The notes under the pieces: generated by a model
Databases searched by the model: none
What the model saw: only the letters and a program-made list of their open reading frames with translations
What the model was told of the DNA's origin: nothing
Made by a program: the position numbers and the translations under genes
DNA from: Desarmillaria ectypa
Taxonomy: Eukaryota; Basidiomycota; Agaricomycetes; Agaricales; Physalacriaceae
NCBI GenBank assembly: GCA_030407005.1
Contig: JAUDYN010000008.1
Coordinates: 2,108,001-2,172,000 of the forward strand
Direction: 5' to 3'
DNA: 64,000 nucleotides
Part shown: in pieces, positions 12,912-24,400 of the stretch
Position numbering within the stretch: position 1 is the stretch's first letter
Layout: each line of letters begins with the position of its first letter

Positions 12912-13004
12912 CGCTGTTGGCGAGGAGTAAGAAAGAGAGAGATTGGAGTGGTGTCAATATGGCCAGCACAGCCATCACACTACTTCACTCTTCATCCGAC
13001 GCCG
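12912..13004. promoter_or_regulatory. Compact bidirectional promoter between UFD2 and bL35m
   Basis: Two divergent start codons (12911 on minus, 13005 on plus) leave only 93 bp to contain both 5' UTRs and core promoters, unless transcription starts lie within the opposite gene. No TATA box is visible. Confidence 0.5.
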
Positions 13005-13374
13005 ATGTCCTCAAGTCTATTCGGCCGTATTTCGTCGTCGCTGGGACTATTCCCAATGCCTGCGCATACCATCTTTAATTCGAGGTCATTCTGGTCTTCT
13101 CCGGTCGTGGAAGCAGGCTACAAAATGAAGTCTCATTCGGGAACCAAGAAACGATGGAGGTCGTTAGCATCCGGGAGCTCATTCAAACGCGTCCGTGCTC
13201 TTTTTATTGGTCTGTTTGTATTCTGCTGATCTTTCTTAGGGTCAAGCTGGCCATGCGCACCTGAATGTCCATAAATCACCTTCAAGGAAAAATCGGCTGG
13301 CGCAAACAGCACACTCAGTGCCCTATCAAACTCACAAGCTCAAAAAGCTACTGTTACCGTATGGTTCACATTGA
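13005..13374 (+). CDS. Mitochondrial large-subunit ribosomal protein bL35m
   Basis: Two exons, 13005-13190 and 13240-13374, encode 106 residues. An N-terminal part rich in Ser, Arg and Phe without acidic residues fits a mitochondrial presequence. The mature part begins KMKSHSGTKKRWRSLASGS and, across the intron, FKRGQAGHAHLN, the classic bL35 signature, ending in a Lys/Leu-rich tail. The short length and basic composition are typical. The protein is part of the mitochondrial 54S subunit. The intron donor GTCCGT is a little off consensus but the frame across it is exact. An earlier ATG at 12954 is in another frame and was not used. Confidence 0.9.
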
Positions 13375-13576
13375 GCACTATTAGTGTAAAGTTATGGAGC
13401 AAGTCTTGTGTGTTTCGAGTATCTTCTGCTCGTTCAACGTACTAAATTTCTCCGCTTCAGATCGTGTTGTATATACAAGCTCTACGATGCCTATATCACA
13501 CTCTTTCAATTCAGTTATTATAGAGGGACCTATCTCTTCATCAAATCGCGTCCTGCGTATCCATATACGTGACTCG

Positions 13577-14715
13577 TCATGATCTCCCAGCAAAAAAGGA
13601 GCGAATATCCTTCTGGTTTGGATCATGAGCAGAACTGCCGATTCCTCCCTGTTGTCGCACCTTTCATGCGGTTAATGATGGTTTTATCCTTTGTAGCTGC
13701 GAGCTTACCACATTCTTCAGATGGTCTTTTCGATCGAAGTCAGTCAGCCTAACCTTGAGCGGAGGATGATTGATATCATCGACCTCCATCTGCTTCCCTC
13801 GGTTAAGACCCTGAAAAATTATGGGTTTGAGCGCGCGACCCGTGATTAGCTCTGAATCTTTACCTGCACCTCCACAGACGTGCGAGCCCAGGCTGTGTTT
13901 CTCAGACCTTTATAGTATAGGTCGGTCGTCTTCCCTTGCGCATCCCTACCAACAAGTGCTGCTATGAGCTCCTTGATAAATAGACCATGGCTTATCAATG
14001 CAACGCGAACTCCAGTGGTTCCTTCTCTAGCGGATTGCCAGACGTACGGAAGGAGAATTTCATCAACAGCTTGCTCTGCCCTCCTGCGAAGGTCGTTCCT
14101 ACTCTCGCCTTCTGGAAATGATTCGTCCCGATCTCGTGGAGAAGGGTATATTCCTTGGGCATAGAGACAGCTCGATACAACATCTGACCTTGACTTTGAG
14201 TATGGCTTTCCTTCAGCGACACCGAAATGTTGCTCTCGAAGAAGATGGGAGGTCAAGAGTTTCGACGGTGCTTCTTTCGAAACTTGACAATCTAGGATAG
14301 CTTGAGCAGTCAAGTAGGCGCGTTTGAGATCGGATGTGTGTATTGCGACAAAGTCAGTATCTGAAAAGAAATCTCCGAGGGCTTTAGCCTGCTACGAAGA
14401 GTTACCAGTTATGCATACAAGTCATGGACGTTGGATATCGAATCTTACTTTCATACCTGTCCTATCGTGCTCAATCGTATTCTTTCATCGAAATATGAAA
14501 AAAATACCATGATTTGATAAGGGAGCGTCTTTCCACCCTGCCCAAACAGAATGCTGTTATTGTATTAGCGAATGTTAATCGATTGTGATGATCGTGAATA
14601 AGTTCCTCCGCACCAAGTTGTCTGTCGACTCGCCATGTCTAATCTAAGTCGTCCTTATCAACGGTGTTTCAGAAAACAGATGAAAGGAAATGCGAACTAG
14701 AATGAATGTCACCAT
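13577..14715 (-). CDS. Histidine phosphatase (phosphoglycerate mutase-like) with C-terminal PIP-box-like motif
   Basis: Seven exons (14715-14698, 14643-14614, 14553-14508, 14456-14449, 14391-13864, 13810-13709, 13660-13577) encode 271 residues; all six introns are 48-60 nt. The catalytic motif is split by the first two introns and reads TFILIRHGESTDN. Further family motifs are APLSNHGMKQAKAL, HTSDLKRAYLTAQAI, REQHFGVAEGKPY and the second catalytic histidine in ALISHGLFIKEL. This is the histidine acid phosphatase/PGM superfamily, with fructose-2,6-bisphosphatase-like architecture, but the substrate cannot be told. The C-terminus carries QKDIRSFF, which fits the PCNA-interacting consensus Qxx(I/L/M)xx(F)(F). 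Exon 4 is only 8 nt. A competing frame for the last exon runs to 13381 but needs another acceptor. An alternative upstream Met lies at 14853. Confidence 0.85.
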
Positions 14716-15405
14716 AGGTCGACGTATGAAAACAAGAAGCAAATCACGATAAGGCGATAGTTGAGCTCGTAAATTCGGACCCGTAATCAGACGCGCACTG
14801 CAATAACAGAGAGCCCCTATCTTTAGATTCTCTTTCGGCTCTGGCACAGCCACTCTTTCGCAACTAGCGCTTGGTGCTTATAGGTTTCGACCACTACATT
14901 CTAGTGCGTCGACTCATGAATCAAACCTTATATAATGTCTAGATCTCCCCAGAACTTGTGTTTCGAGCATGGCCGTAATAATCGCCGACTAGTATTAAGT
15001 TAAGTACGGGTCAATTTCGCGCTTCACTCACCGCTCTGCCTAGTGGCAAAATTTAATATTTTCGCTGTCACCCTCCCTCCAAGGTCTCCAAGGAAGAGGT
15101 CAAGAATACATCTGGTAATGACGAACGTACACGTCGCCGCTGTACGCCTGCATCAGACAAATCCGAACCTGGAGTGAGATTCCACAGATATTTCCTATAC
15201 TTTAGCTTTTGATTTTTGCGTGATCGATATTCAATGATATCGAAGCGGCCATATTTGCTTTCGTCTCGTCGATGTTAGAGACATCCAAGATTCGGATATT
15301 CGGTCCGAATTGGTGCCAGATTTGGCATCGTATTCCTCGGCACTCTCCGAAGCACTTTTTTCAAGCCTCCGTCAGGTCCTCGTCCTAAAATTCTCCTCCT
15401 GGTCC
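14716..15405. other. Divergent promoter interval between histidine phosphatase and midasin
   Basis: About 0.69 kb between the start codons. The midasin frame is open back to a TGA at 15235 without an ATG, so an upstream non-ATG portion is either 5' UTR or part of an exon whose start lies further up. No other gene seen. Confidence 0.4.
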
Positions 15406-18400
15406 ATGGATCACAAAATGGGCGGAGAACGCGATGCAAGCGCTGTTTACGATCCGATCTACCTTAACTTTTACCGCCAGAACCAGCTTTTTCTAGAAAA
15501 AATACGATCTAACAGCGCCTATCCAGCATTATTCAGGACACAATTATCTCTGGCAACGCTATCCCGTCTTCTCGCAGTTCCTTCGTTGACCACAACCGTT
15601 GCGGATGTATATCGTCCTATTCTATTTGACCTCTGTGCCCGCTGGATTGAACAACCTGATTGCACGGAGGATCAGCTTGTGGCCATATGCCTATTGATAG
15701 AAGTACATGAAGAACTTTATCCGTACGTGTCTTGCGCATCCCTCTTTTCTGTCACTCACTTGACCTCTAGTATCCTCCATCAGCTCTTGTTGAAGCCAGC
15801 ATTCATTCAAGGCCTTCTCACGTCCCAACATTTGGACAAACATCGTCTTCATTGTTTACTTTTGGCGTATTACCGCATATTACAAGCTAACCGCCAGCTT
15901 CCTGACCAGATGTTCTGGTCGCTATCACATCTATCTGCTATTATTTGGACACCTACATTCGACAGTGGGTCTAGACTTTTGGCAATTCGCTGTTATGCTT
16001 TGCAGAGCGGTATGTGCGAAGCAGAGCGCGAGAAGTTACAGCAAGAAATGCTGGGGGATGCTTGTGGACTCGATTGTCCTCTAGAATATGGACAGAATAT
16101 CGATGGATCTGTCGTCGAGGTTGACGGGTGGATTATGCCTGTTCTGGAAGTGAAGCGCGTTCGGGACGCAAGGAATTACATTGTGATTGGTGTTAACGAT
16201 TATTTCTCGGATGAGCAGGCAATACCTGCCTCTGAGTTGAGGTACGGATTGATTTTTCTCCCCGATGAAGAGGCTCTAATATTATTCCTTAAGCCCACTC
16301 GTTGCGAACATAGAAGGGATATTACTACTGCGAACAACGGGCACTTCCAATAATCTTTCTTCACTCATCAGCACGCAAACTACGCGCCGTGCTCTACGTT
16401 CAATCGGACATCGGTTATCATTGCGCCTCCCTGTCTTGTTGACATCTCCTCCCTCCTCAGGAAAGTCCACCATTCTATCTCACCTCGCCTCTTGCCTCTT
16501 CCCTGCATCTGACAATCATATTGTCAATATACACCTGGCGGACACATCCTTGGATCCTCGATCGTTGCTCGGTTCTTACATATCTTCACAGACTGAACCT
16601 GGAACATTCGAGTGGAAGGAGGGTGTTTTGGTTCGTGCAATGCGAGATGGAAAATGGATCGTGTTCAAAGACATCGATCGTGGAAGCAACGAAGTTCTCG
16701 GAGTTATCAAACCACTCGTCGAGTCTCTGTCCGTTGACAAGTGGATCGGAGGCTGCGCGACTCTTGAAGTGCCTGGAAGAGGCCGACTTGTTGCGCATCA
16801 CAATTTTGCCATTTTTGCTACGCGATCAGTAGTCCCTTCACGCATGGGAAACTTTTCCAGCCCTCTGTTCTTCGGTGCCCACAAATTCAGTGAAGTCATC
16901 ATTCCTCTGCCTTCAACAGAGGATCTTGTGACAATGATTGAATCAAAATTTCCTCGTCTGGCTGGAAGTGCCGCTCGGGCTTTCATATGCATGTGGGAGT
17001 CGGTGAAGGCACTAGGAACGTCGGCGTCCACAAGGGATGTTGGGATGCGAGAGTTGCAGAAACTCTGCGTTCGCGTCGACAGATTGTTACCTACCTCCCA
17101 CCAACCTATGCTTCTCCCAGGAAATAAGCATCTGCTGCCTGACATCTTCACAGGTACTACTTTCCGCGAGCACATATTCTTGGAAGCCCGCGATGTCTTC
17201 TTTGGTGCTGCAACTTTGACAATGGCGGCACGTGCACATCTTGATGCCATTGTTAACGTCATTGGCGAGCACCTTGCACTCGAACCCGAACGACGACAAT
17301 GGCTATTGAATGGATGGGAGCCAGACTTTCATTTGGAGAAGGATGTCAACGACGTGGTGGTCGCCATTAATACCGGAAACGCGCGTATTACTGCCCGGAC
17401 CTCGAAGCAAGGCATATTGTCGTCGCCGCCACGACCATTTGCTATGCATCGCCCTGCTGTCCTTCTTCTGTCTCGGATTGCTACTGCCGTCTCTCTCGGG
17501 GAGCCCGTACTGCTCACTGGAGAGACAGGTACGGGAAAAACCAGTGTTATAACTCATCTCGCATCACTGTTGAGGCGCCCACTCATTTCATTGAATTTGT
17601 CTCATCAAACCGAGTCTGCAGACTTGCTGGGTGGATTTAAACCCATCGACGCCCGAATACCTGCATCCGATTTGCAGGAACGATTCTTGGAACTTTTCGG
17701 TGCTACCTTCAGTCGTCGTAAAAACGAGAAATTTGAGACGGAAGTGAGGAAAGCGGTTAGTGAAGGAAAGTGGAAGAGGGCGGTAGGCCTTTGGAAAGAA
17801 AGCGCCAAACTAGCCAGGGAACGGATTCATGGAAAGATGCAAGAATCTGCGTACGTCTATATTGAATACACTAACGTTTCTGTTCTCATGATGTTTGGAC
17901 AGGATCGAATTGGACTCTCAGACACCAAGAAAGCGGCGAAAAGTCGATTCGTCGAGTCTCAGCGCATCTGAAGCTAATTGGAATGCCTTTGAAAGTGATG
18001 TAGTGAAGTTCGAAGTCCATCATGTCCAAGGAAGGAGCAAATTTGCTTTCGGTTTCGTCGAGGGACCCTTGGTGAAGGCATTGAGAAATGGGGACTGGTA
18101 CGTAACAAGCCAACACAATATTTTCTCGTCCTCATTGGCTTTAACATAGGGTCTTGCTGGATGAAGTTAACCTTGCCAGCTCGGAGACACTAGAGTGTGT
18201 ATCAAGTCTGCTTCAAGGGCCGACATCTTCTATCACCTTGACAGAGCAAGGCTCCTTAGAACCTGTTCCAAGGCATCCGGACTTCCGTCTTTTCGCCTGT
18301 ATGAACCCCGCCACTGACGTTGGCAAGAAAGATCTTCTTCCCAACATTCGTTGTCGCTTCACTGAGATTGATGTCCCCCCTCCTGATGCCGACCGGGATA

Positions 18401-21400
18401 CCCTCGTCACGATTGTCACCCAATATATTGGACATGTTGCAGTGGGCGATAAGCCTGCGATTTTTAACGTAGCAGAGTTCTATTCTGCTGTGAAACAACT
18501 GTCGGAGACTCGGCAAATAGCCGATGGCTCTAATCATCGGCCCCATTACAGCATGCGCACGTTGGCGAGGGCGTTGACCTTCGCCGCAGATACTGCAAGT
18601 ACATTCGGCTTGCGCCGAGCGATCTGGGAAGGCTGCCTCATGGCGTTTACGATGGTTTTGGATGGTCCAAGCGCTGAATTGGTGACATCGCTAGCACAGA
18701 AGCACCTGTTGGCCGGTGTTCGAAATCCTCGTTCCATTCTCTCCAAAAACCCTCCATCTCCCTCCTCTCGTTCGCCGGACGACTTTGTAAAGTTCGGACC
18801 ATTCTACCTCGAGAAAGGACCGCTTGAACCAGATTCGGCCGATGAATACATCATGACACCGTCGGTGGAAACGAAGCTGATTAGTCTCGCGAGAATCATC
18901 CTTACGCGCCGTTTTCCCATTCTCATCGAAGGACCTACGTCCAGCGGAAAGACAAGTTCGATCGAATACTTGGCGCGTCGGACCGGTCACAGCTTCATTC
19001 GTATCAATAACCACGAGCACACAGATATCCAGGAGTATCTTGGGTCATATGTTCCTGACCCAGTTACTGGAAAGCTCGCTTTCCAGGATGGTTTACTCGT
19101 GCGTGCCCTCCGGAACGGTGACTGGATTGTTTTAGACGAACTAAATCTCGCACCCACCGACGTTCTTGAAGCTCTGAATCGTTTGCTAGATGATAACAGG
19201 GAACTGGTCATCCCAGAGACTCAGGAGGTTGTGAGGCCGCATCCACATTTTATGCTGTTCGCCACACAGAATCCGCCGGGGTTATATGCTGGTAGGAAGG
19301 TCTTGTCGCGTGCATTCAGGAATCGGTTCCTGGAAGCGCACTTCGATGACGTCCCGGAAGCAGAGCTGGAAACAATTTTATGCATGCGATGCCGAATCGC
19401 CCCGTCGTATGGAAAGAAAATCGTTGCTGTGTTCCACGAGCTGCAGAATCGCCGCCAATCAGGTCGAGTATTTGAGAGTAAACTGGGTTTTGCGACTCTT
19501 CGGGATCTGTTTCGCTGGGCAGGCCGGGACGCTATATCTTATCAAGAACTGGCAGAGAACGGATATATGTTGTTGGCAGAGCGCACACGACGGTGGGATG
19601 ATAAAGCAGCGGTGAAGGATGTCATTGAATCTGTGATGGGTGTCCGACTGGATGAAGATGCAATGTACAACCTCCAGAATCCCGCCATCGATTTCAAAGA
19701 TTTTCTCGCATGTCCGGTGCCTCGATCATCGGGTCTTATCTGGACGAAAGCAATGCAACGCCTCTTTATCCTAGTCGGCCGTGCTTTGCGTTTCAACGAG
19801 CCGATCCTGTTAGTTGGCGAGACAGGTTGCGGAAAGACGTCCGTATGTCAGGTCATGGCAGACGCAAAATGTCAACCGCTGCACACCCTCAGTTGTCACC
19901 AAGGCACAGAAACTGCCGATCTCATTGGCGGACTACGGCCTGTAAGGAACCACGCGGCCTTGGAGGCTGACGTGCTGCAGGAGGCCTTTGATTTTCTTCA
20001 ACAGCAGGGATATCCATCGTCCGCATCTTCGACACTGGAGCTCATATTTTCCCAATTAGATTCGGCCCTACAGTCTTCGCCAAAGCTCCGTCCCCGAGTT
20101 GATGCGATTCGGCAAAAATTCGGACGCCTTAACGCTTTGTTTGAGTGGCACGATGGTCCGCTGATCGAAGCAATGATAAAGGGAGATATGTTCTTGCTCG
20201 ATGAGATCTCTCTGGCGGACGACTCCGTTCTGGAGCGACTGAACAGTGTCCTCGAGCCATCCAGGACAATTGTATTAGCTGAGAAGGGTGGCGACAGTCT
20301 CCACCATTCCGTAATTAAGTCGTCGGATTCTTTTCAGCTGGTGGCCACTATGAATCCGGGCGGTGATTATGGCAAAAAGGAGCTTTCACCTGCACTACGC
20401 AATCGATTCACAGAGATATGGGTCCCCTCAGTCGAAAACCGCCACGATCTTGAATTGATCGTCAACCATATGTGGCAGCATGAAGAACTACGGACCTATA
20501 CCTGTGCTGTATTGGATTTTGTCGAATGGCTTTGTTTTGTTGTTGGAGACCGCTCTCTAATGAATTTACGGGACATATTAGTGAGTAAACTAGAAAATTT
20601 GTGTGGCTTAAATGATCCTGATTTTCCATGTAGTCATGGGTCACATTTTCTAACAGTGTCTTGTCTTCCCGCGGTGCAGGCGGCATTCCAGGGAACGAGC
20701 TCTTCGTGAGTGTGATGCTTCTGAATCACAGCAAAATATTTACCTTGCCGTAGCACCACGCGGCTTATATGTCATATATAGATGGACTTGGCTCGCTTCC
20801 TCAGCTTTCTGGCTACTCTCGTGATGCATTGCAAAAATTGAAGCATGATGCTGTCGCTAAGATGCACAGTCTTGTTCCTGTCTCTGGTACAGCATCAACC
20901 GGTTTTGTTCCCTGGCACGAGCCCTCAGAGTTCTTCCAGCTTGGGTCATTCGCCATTCCCCGAGGCCCTCAGCCATCAATTCTGGATCGTTTCAATTTTC
21001 AGGCCCCCACTACACAAGATAATTCGATGCGAGTGATTCGAGCATGTCAACTTTCTAAACCTATCTTGCTCGAAGGTAGTCCTGGCGTTGGGAAGACAAG
21101 TCTAATAACTGCCTTGGCCAAAATCTCTGGCCACGAGCTTTGTCGGATAAACCTTTCTGATCAAACAGATCTTGCCGATTTGTTTGGATCAGATCTTCCG
21201 GTCGAGGGAGGTGGACCGGGAGAATTTGCTTGGAAGAATGCAGATTTTCTGGAAGCGCTCATCGAGGGCCATTGGGTATTACTTGATGAGATGAACCTAG
21301 CCCCACAGGCCGTTTTGGAAGGCTTGAATTCGGTATTAGATCATCGGGGGACGGTCTTTATTCCGGAACTCGGGCGCTCCTTTGTTCGACATCGCTCGTT

Positions 21401-24400
21401 CCGCATATTTGCTGCACAGAACCCGCTGAATCAAGGGAGTGGACGCAAAGGTCTTCCGAAATCCTTCCTCAACCGATTTACGAAGGTATACATCGACGAG
21501 CTGCGAGCTGATGATCTCCATTTGGTGTGCGGGCATCTATTCCCTGACATTGACCAAGATATCCGCCGTGCCATGGTCATCTTCAATACCAAGTTGAACG
21601 ACGAAGTTTCTGTTCGACACTCATTCGGTCGAGAAGGCAGCCCCTGGGAATTCAATCTTCGTGATGTTATCAGATGGGGGTCCCTTGTCCGTTCTTCGAA
21701 GAAACATCCTATCGAATATCTCCGTGCCGTTTACCTGCATCGTTTCAGGACCTTGCACGACCGTCAAGTCGCGTGCAGACTTTTTGACCAGATATTTCAG
21801 ATAGAGAGTGCACGTCTAACTCAGAACCCTCCTTGGTCGATCACTGCGTCTTATATGGAAGTGGGGTGTTTTGAGGCGCAAAGGGAGAAAACCGCTTCCA
21901 CTTCACGGCCTGGCCGTGTCCTCAAAATGCACTTGTCCGCGCTAGAGGCAGCAGGCCACTGTCTCACGCAGTCCTGGTTGACAATCATCACTGGCAGTCG
22001 GGATGTCGGCAAGACAGCACTGGTAAGGCTTTTGGCTCATTTAACAGGAAACCATCTGCAAGAGGTGTCCATGAGTTCGGCAACTGATACTATGGACATA
22101 TTGGGGAGCTTTGAACAGGTGGATTCTAATGCTGGCGCTTCCTCAGTAATTCAAGAGGCCATTCGGCTTGCTGGTCAACATTCGCGTACATCGTTGGGTT
22201 CTCGGGGCCCATTGTCGAACTATGATACCTTAAGAAATGGGCTCCGACAATCGCCACCGGGCGATAAAGAACTTCTTCACGCCGCTCAACAGGTAGTCAC
22301 CAACCTTCGCCAAGGGAATAATCAGGACGACGAGCTCTTAGATCTGCAATACAGACTTGACCGTCTGGCAGGAAACGTCTCAAGTGCCGGGCAGTTTGAG
22401 TGGCTCGACGGGCCTCTCGTCCAAGCCATGAAAAAGGGATATTGGCTTCTTCTAGATGGAGCCAATCTTTGTAACCCATCCGTTTTAGACCGTCTCAACT
22501 CTGTTTGCGAAACAGATGGATATCTCTCCCTCAACGAGCGTGGGCACGTCGACGGGAAAGTCCAAATTATAAATGCCCACCCCAACTTCAAGCTCTTCAT
22601 GTGTGTCGATCCTCAGCATGGCGAACTATCCCGTGCGATGCGGAATCGAGGCATTGAAATCGCCGTCTTCCCGTCACGGTTATCCGATGACTGGTTATTG
22701 CTCCGAGACCATTCGCGTCTGCCTATTTTGGCTCACTGCGACCACATTCAATTCGACCTCTCTCGGCGAGGTCTCAGCCCAGAAACATTCACTCCGCAGC
22801 CGAATACGAGCGTAGTGTCTTCAGGCCGCGTACTGGATCAAGACTCCGCCATTTCTAGTCTCCTTGATCACTGTCCTGTACTCCTTTGGGACTTCTCGTC
22901 TCCAATTTTGCCGGATGCTTTTATGAATTTCCTAGCTCGCTCAGCTATACCTGCATACAGCGCCTATCTTCGCCGTTTCCTCGTAAATCTGGAGCAAACC
23001 GGAAACACTATATATGCTGCTTTGAGAAAGTTCGTTGACATTTTTCCCGGGCCGGCTACGAACGCCATAAGTACTTTGCGTTCCCGATATTCTATGAAAG
23101 AGAGTGTTCCTTCAGCTCACCTTTTCGCGCAGGTTAGCTGTATTGTTTCAATTGCCGAACACCCTATTAATTGTCTTTGTATATGTGTAATGAAATTGTT
23201 TAGCCGTTGGACTCTTTCGGCTGGGAAGAGCAGTTGTCCAATACAAATGCAGCTTCGAACAGCGTCATTCTGAGGGTTTTGGATCTCGCCACATTGATGC
23301 TCTTAAATGAGTATGAACCATCCAATGCAAGTATATGGAGTCAATCGTCCAATCTGCCAGAACGACAAGCGAAAGCCATCGCTGAGATTGAAGATGTCTT
23401 GAAAGCGACGCGCATTGTATGCCATAAAATTCTTGGCGCCGTGGAGTCGGAGGATTGCAACGCTGTGGTATGTCTGCAAGCGACATCTTACAATCTGAAT
23501 GATATTGACAGATTTCCCAGGGATTGCTCGACATTGCACTGAAGGTCCTTGTGTACGCTATGAGAATGCGTTCCGCCGCATCTCAGTCTCACTTTGATTA
23601 TTCTGCTATCCAAGCCATAGTTGGCTGGATGACTGCAGTTTTGCAACAATGTTCATCTCAATTTCTTTCACTTCAGGCTTGCGCACTGGTTCTACAACAT
23701 ACGGTTTCACTTTCCTCCGGTCTTGGCCTTGTAGATCTATGGTCCTCGTTTTTGAAATACGACGATGCGCCAGTGGCTTCCGAGCTGGTTCGCTTAGATG
23801 ACCTGGTCAGCCATTTGGAGATATCGGATAAGAATAAAGGTCTATTTCTGTTCTCTTCTTAGCTCGCTGCTAACTAAATTTTCTACAGATACCCGTCAAA
23901 AGACCTTCTCATTAATGGCCCTGCGTATGACAGGAAAATTCCTTTCTACTGACGACGACAACATGGCTTTGAATCGATTGATCCAAGACGCCGAGGTAGA
24001 ATTCAGGAATATTATTTGTGCTGTTACTCATTGAGCTTGTAGCAGGCAGCTCATCCTAGGATCGGGTCTGCTGTTTTATTCGACGACGCTATCCTGGCCG
24101 CAGAACTCGGTCTCATCTCAATGGAGCGATCATCGGTTCGTTCTATCTCGCGCTTTTAGCAAGCTCGATGGGCTAACAAGGCCACCTTCAGACTTCGCTG
24201 AGACGATTTTTGCAAGTGATATGCCAACATTCGAAGTACTCGCTAGTAAGAATTGTACCTTATCAGCATCTGCTCTGGGCGATCAATTCAAACGAGGGTA
24301 AGGTGGCCCACACGATCTTTTCGGACTATTTTCATTCATCATTCCGTCTAGAAACATTGCCCGTCGTTGTTAGAAAGCAAATCCAATGGATGAACGACAT

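Noticed and set aside
12948..13004. Upstream start for bL35m in the same frame
   Set aside because: It begins with GTG; the first in-frame ATG is 13005 and already gives a full presequence.
13381..13626. 81-codon open frame overlapping the last exon of the histidine phosphatase
   Set aside because: It looks somewhat protein-like, but using it needs another acceptor and replaces a C-terminus that carries a known motif; it would also bring the gene within 7 bp of bL35m's stop codon.
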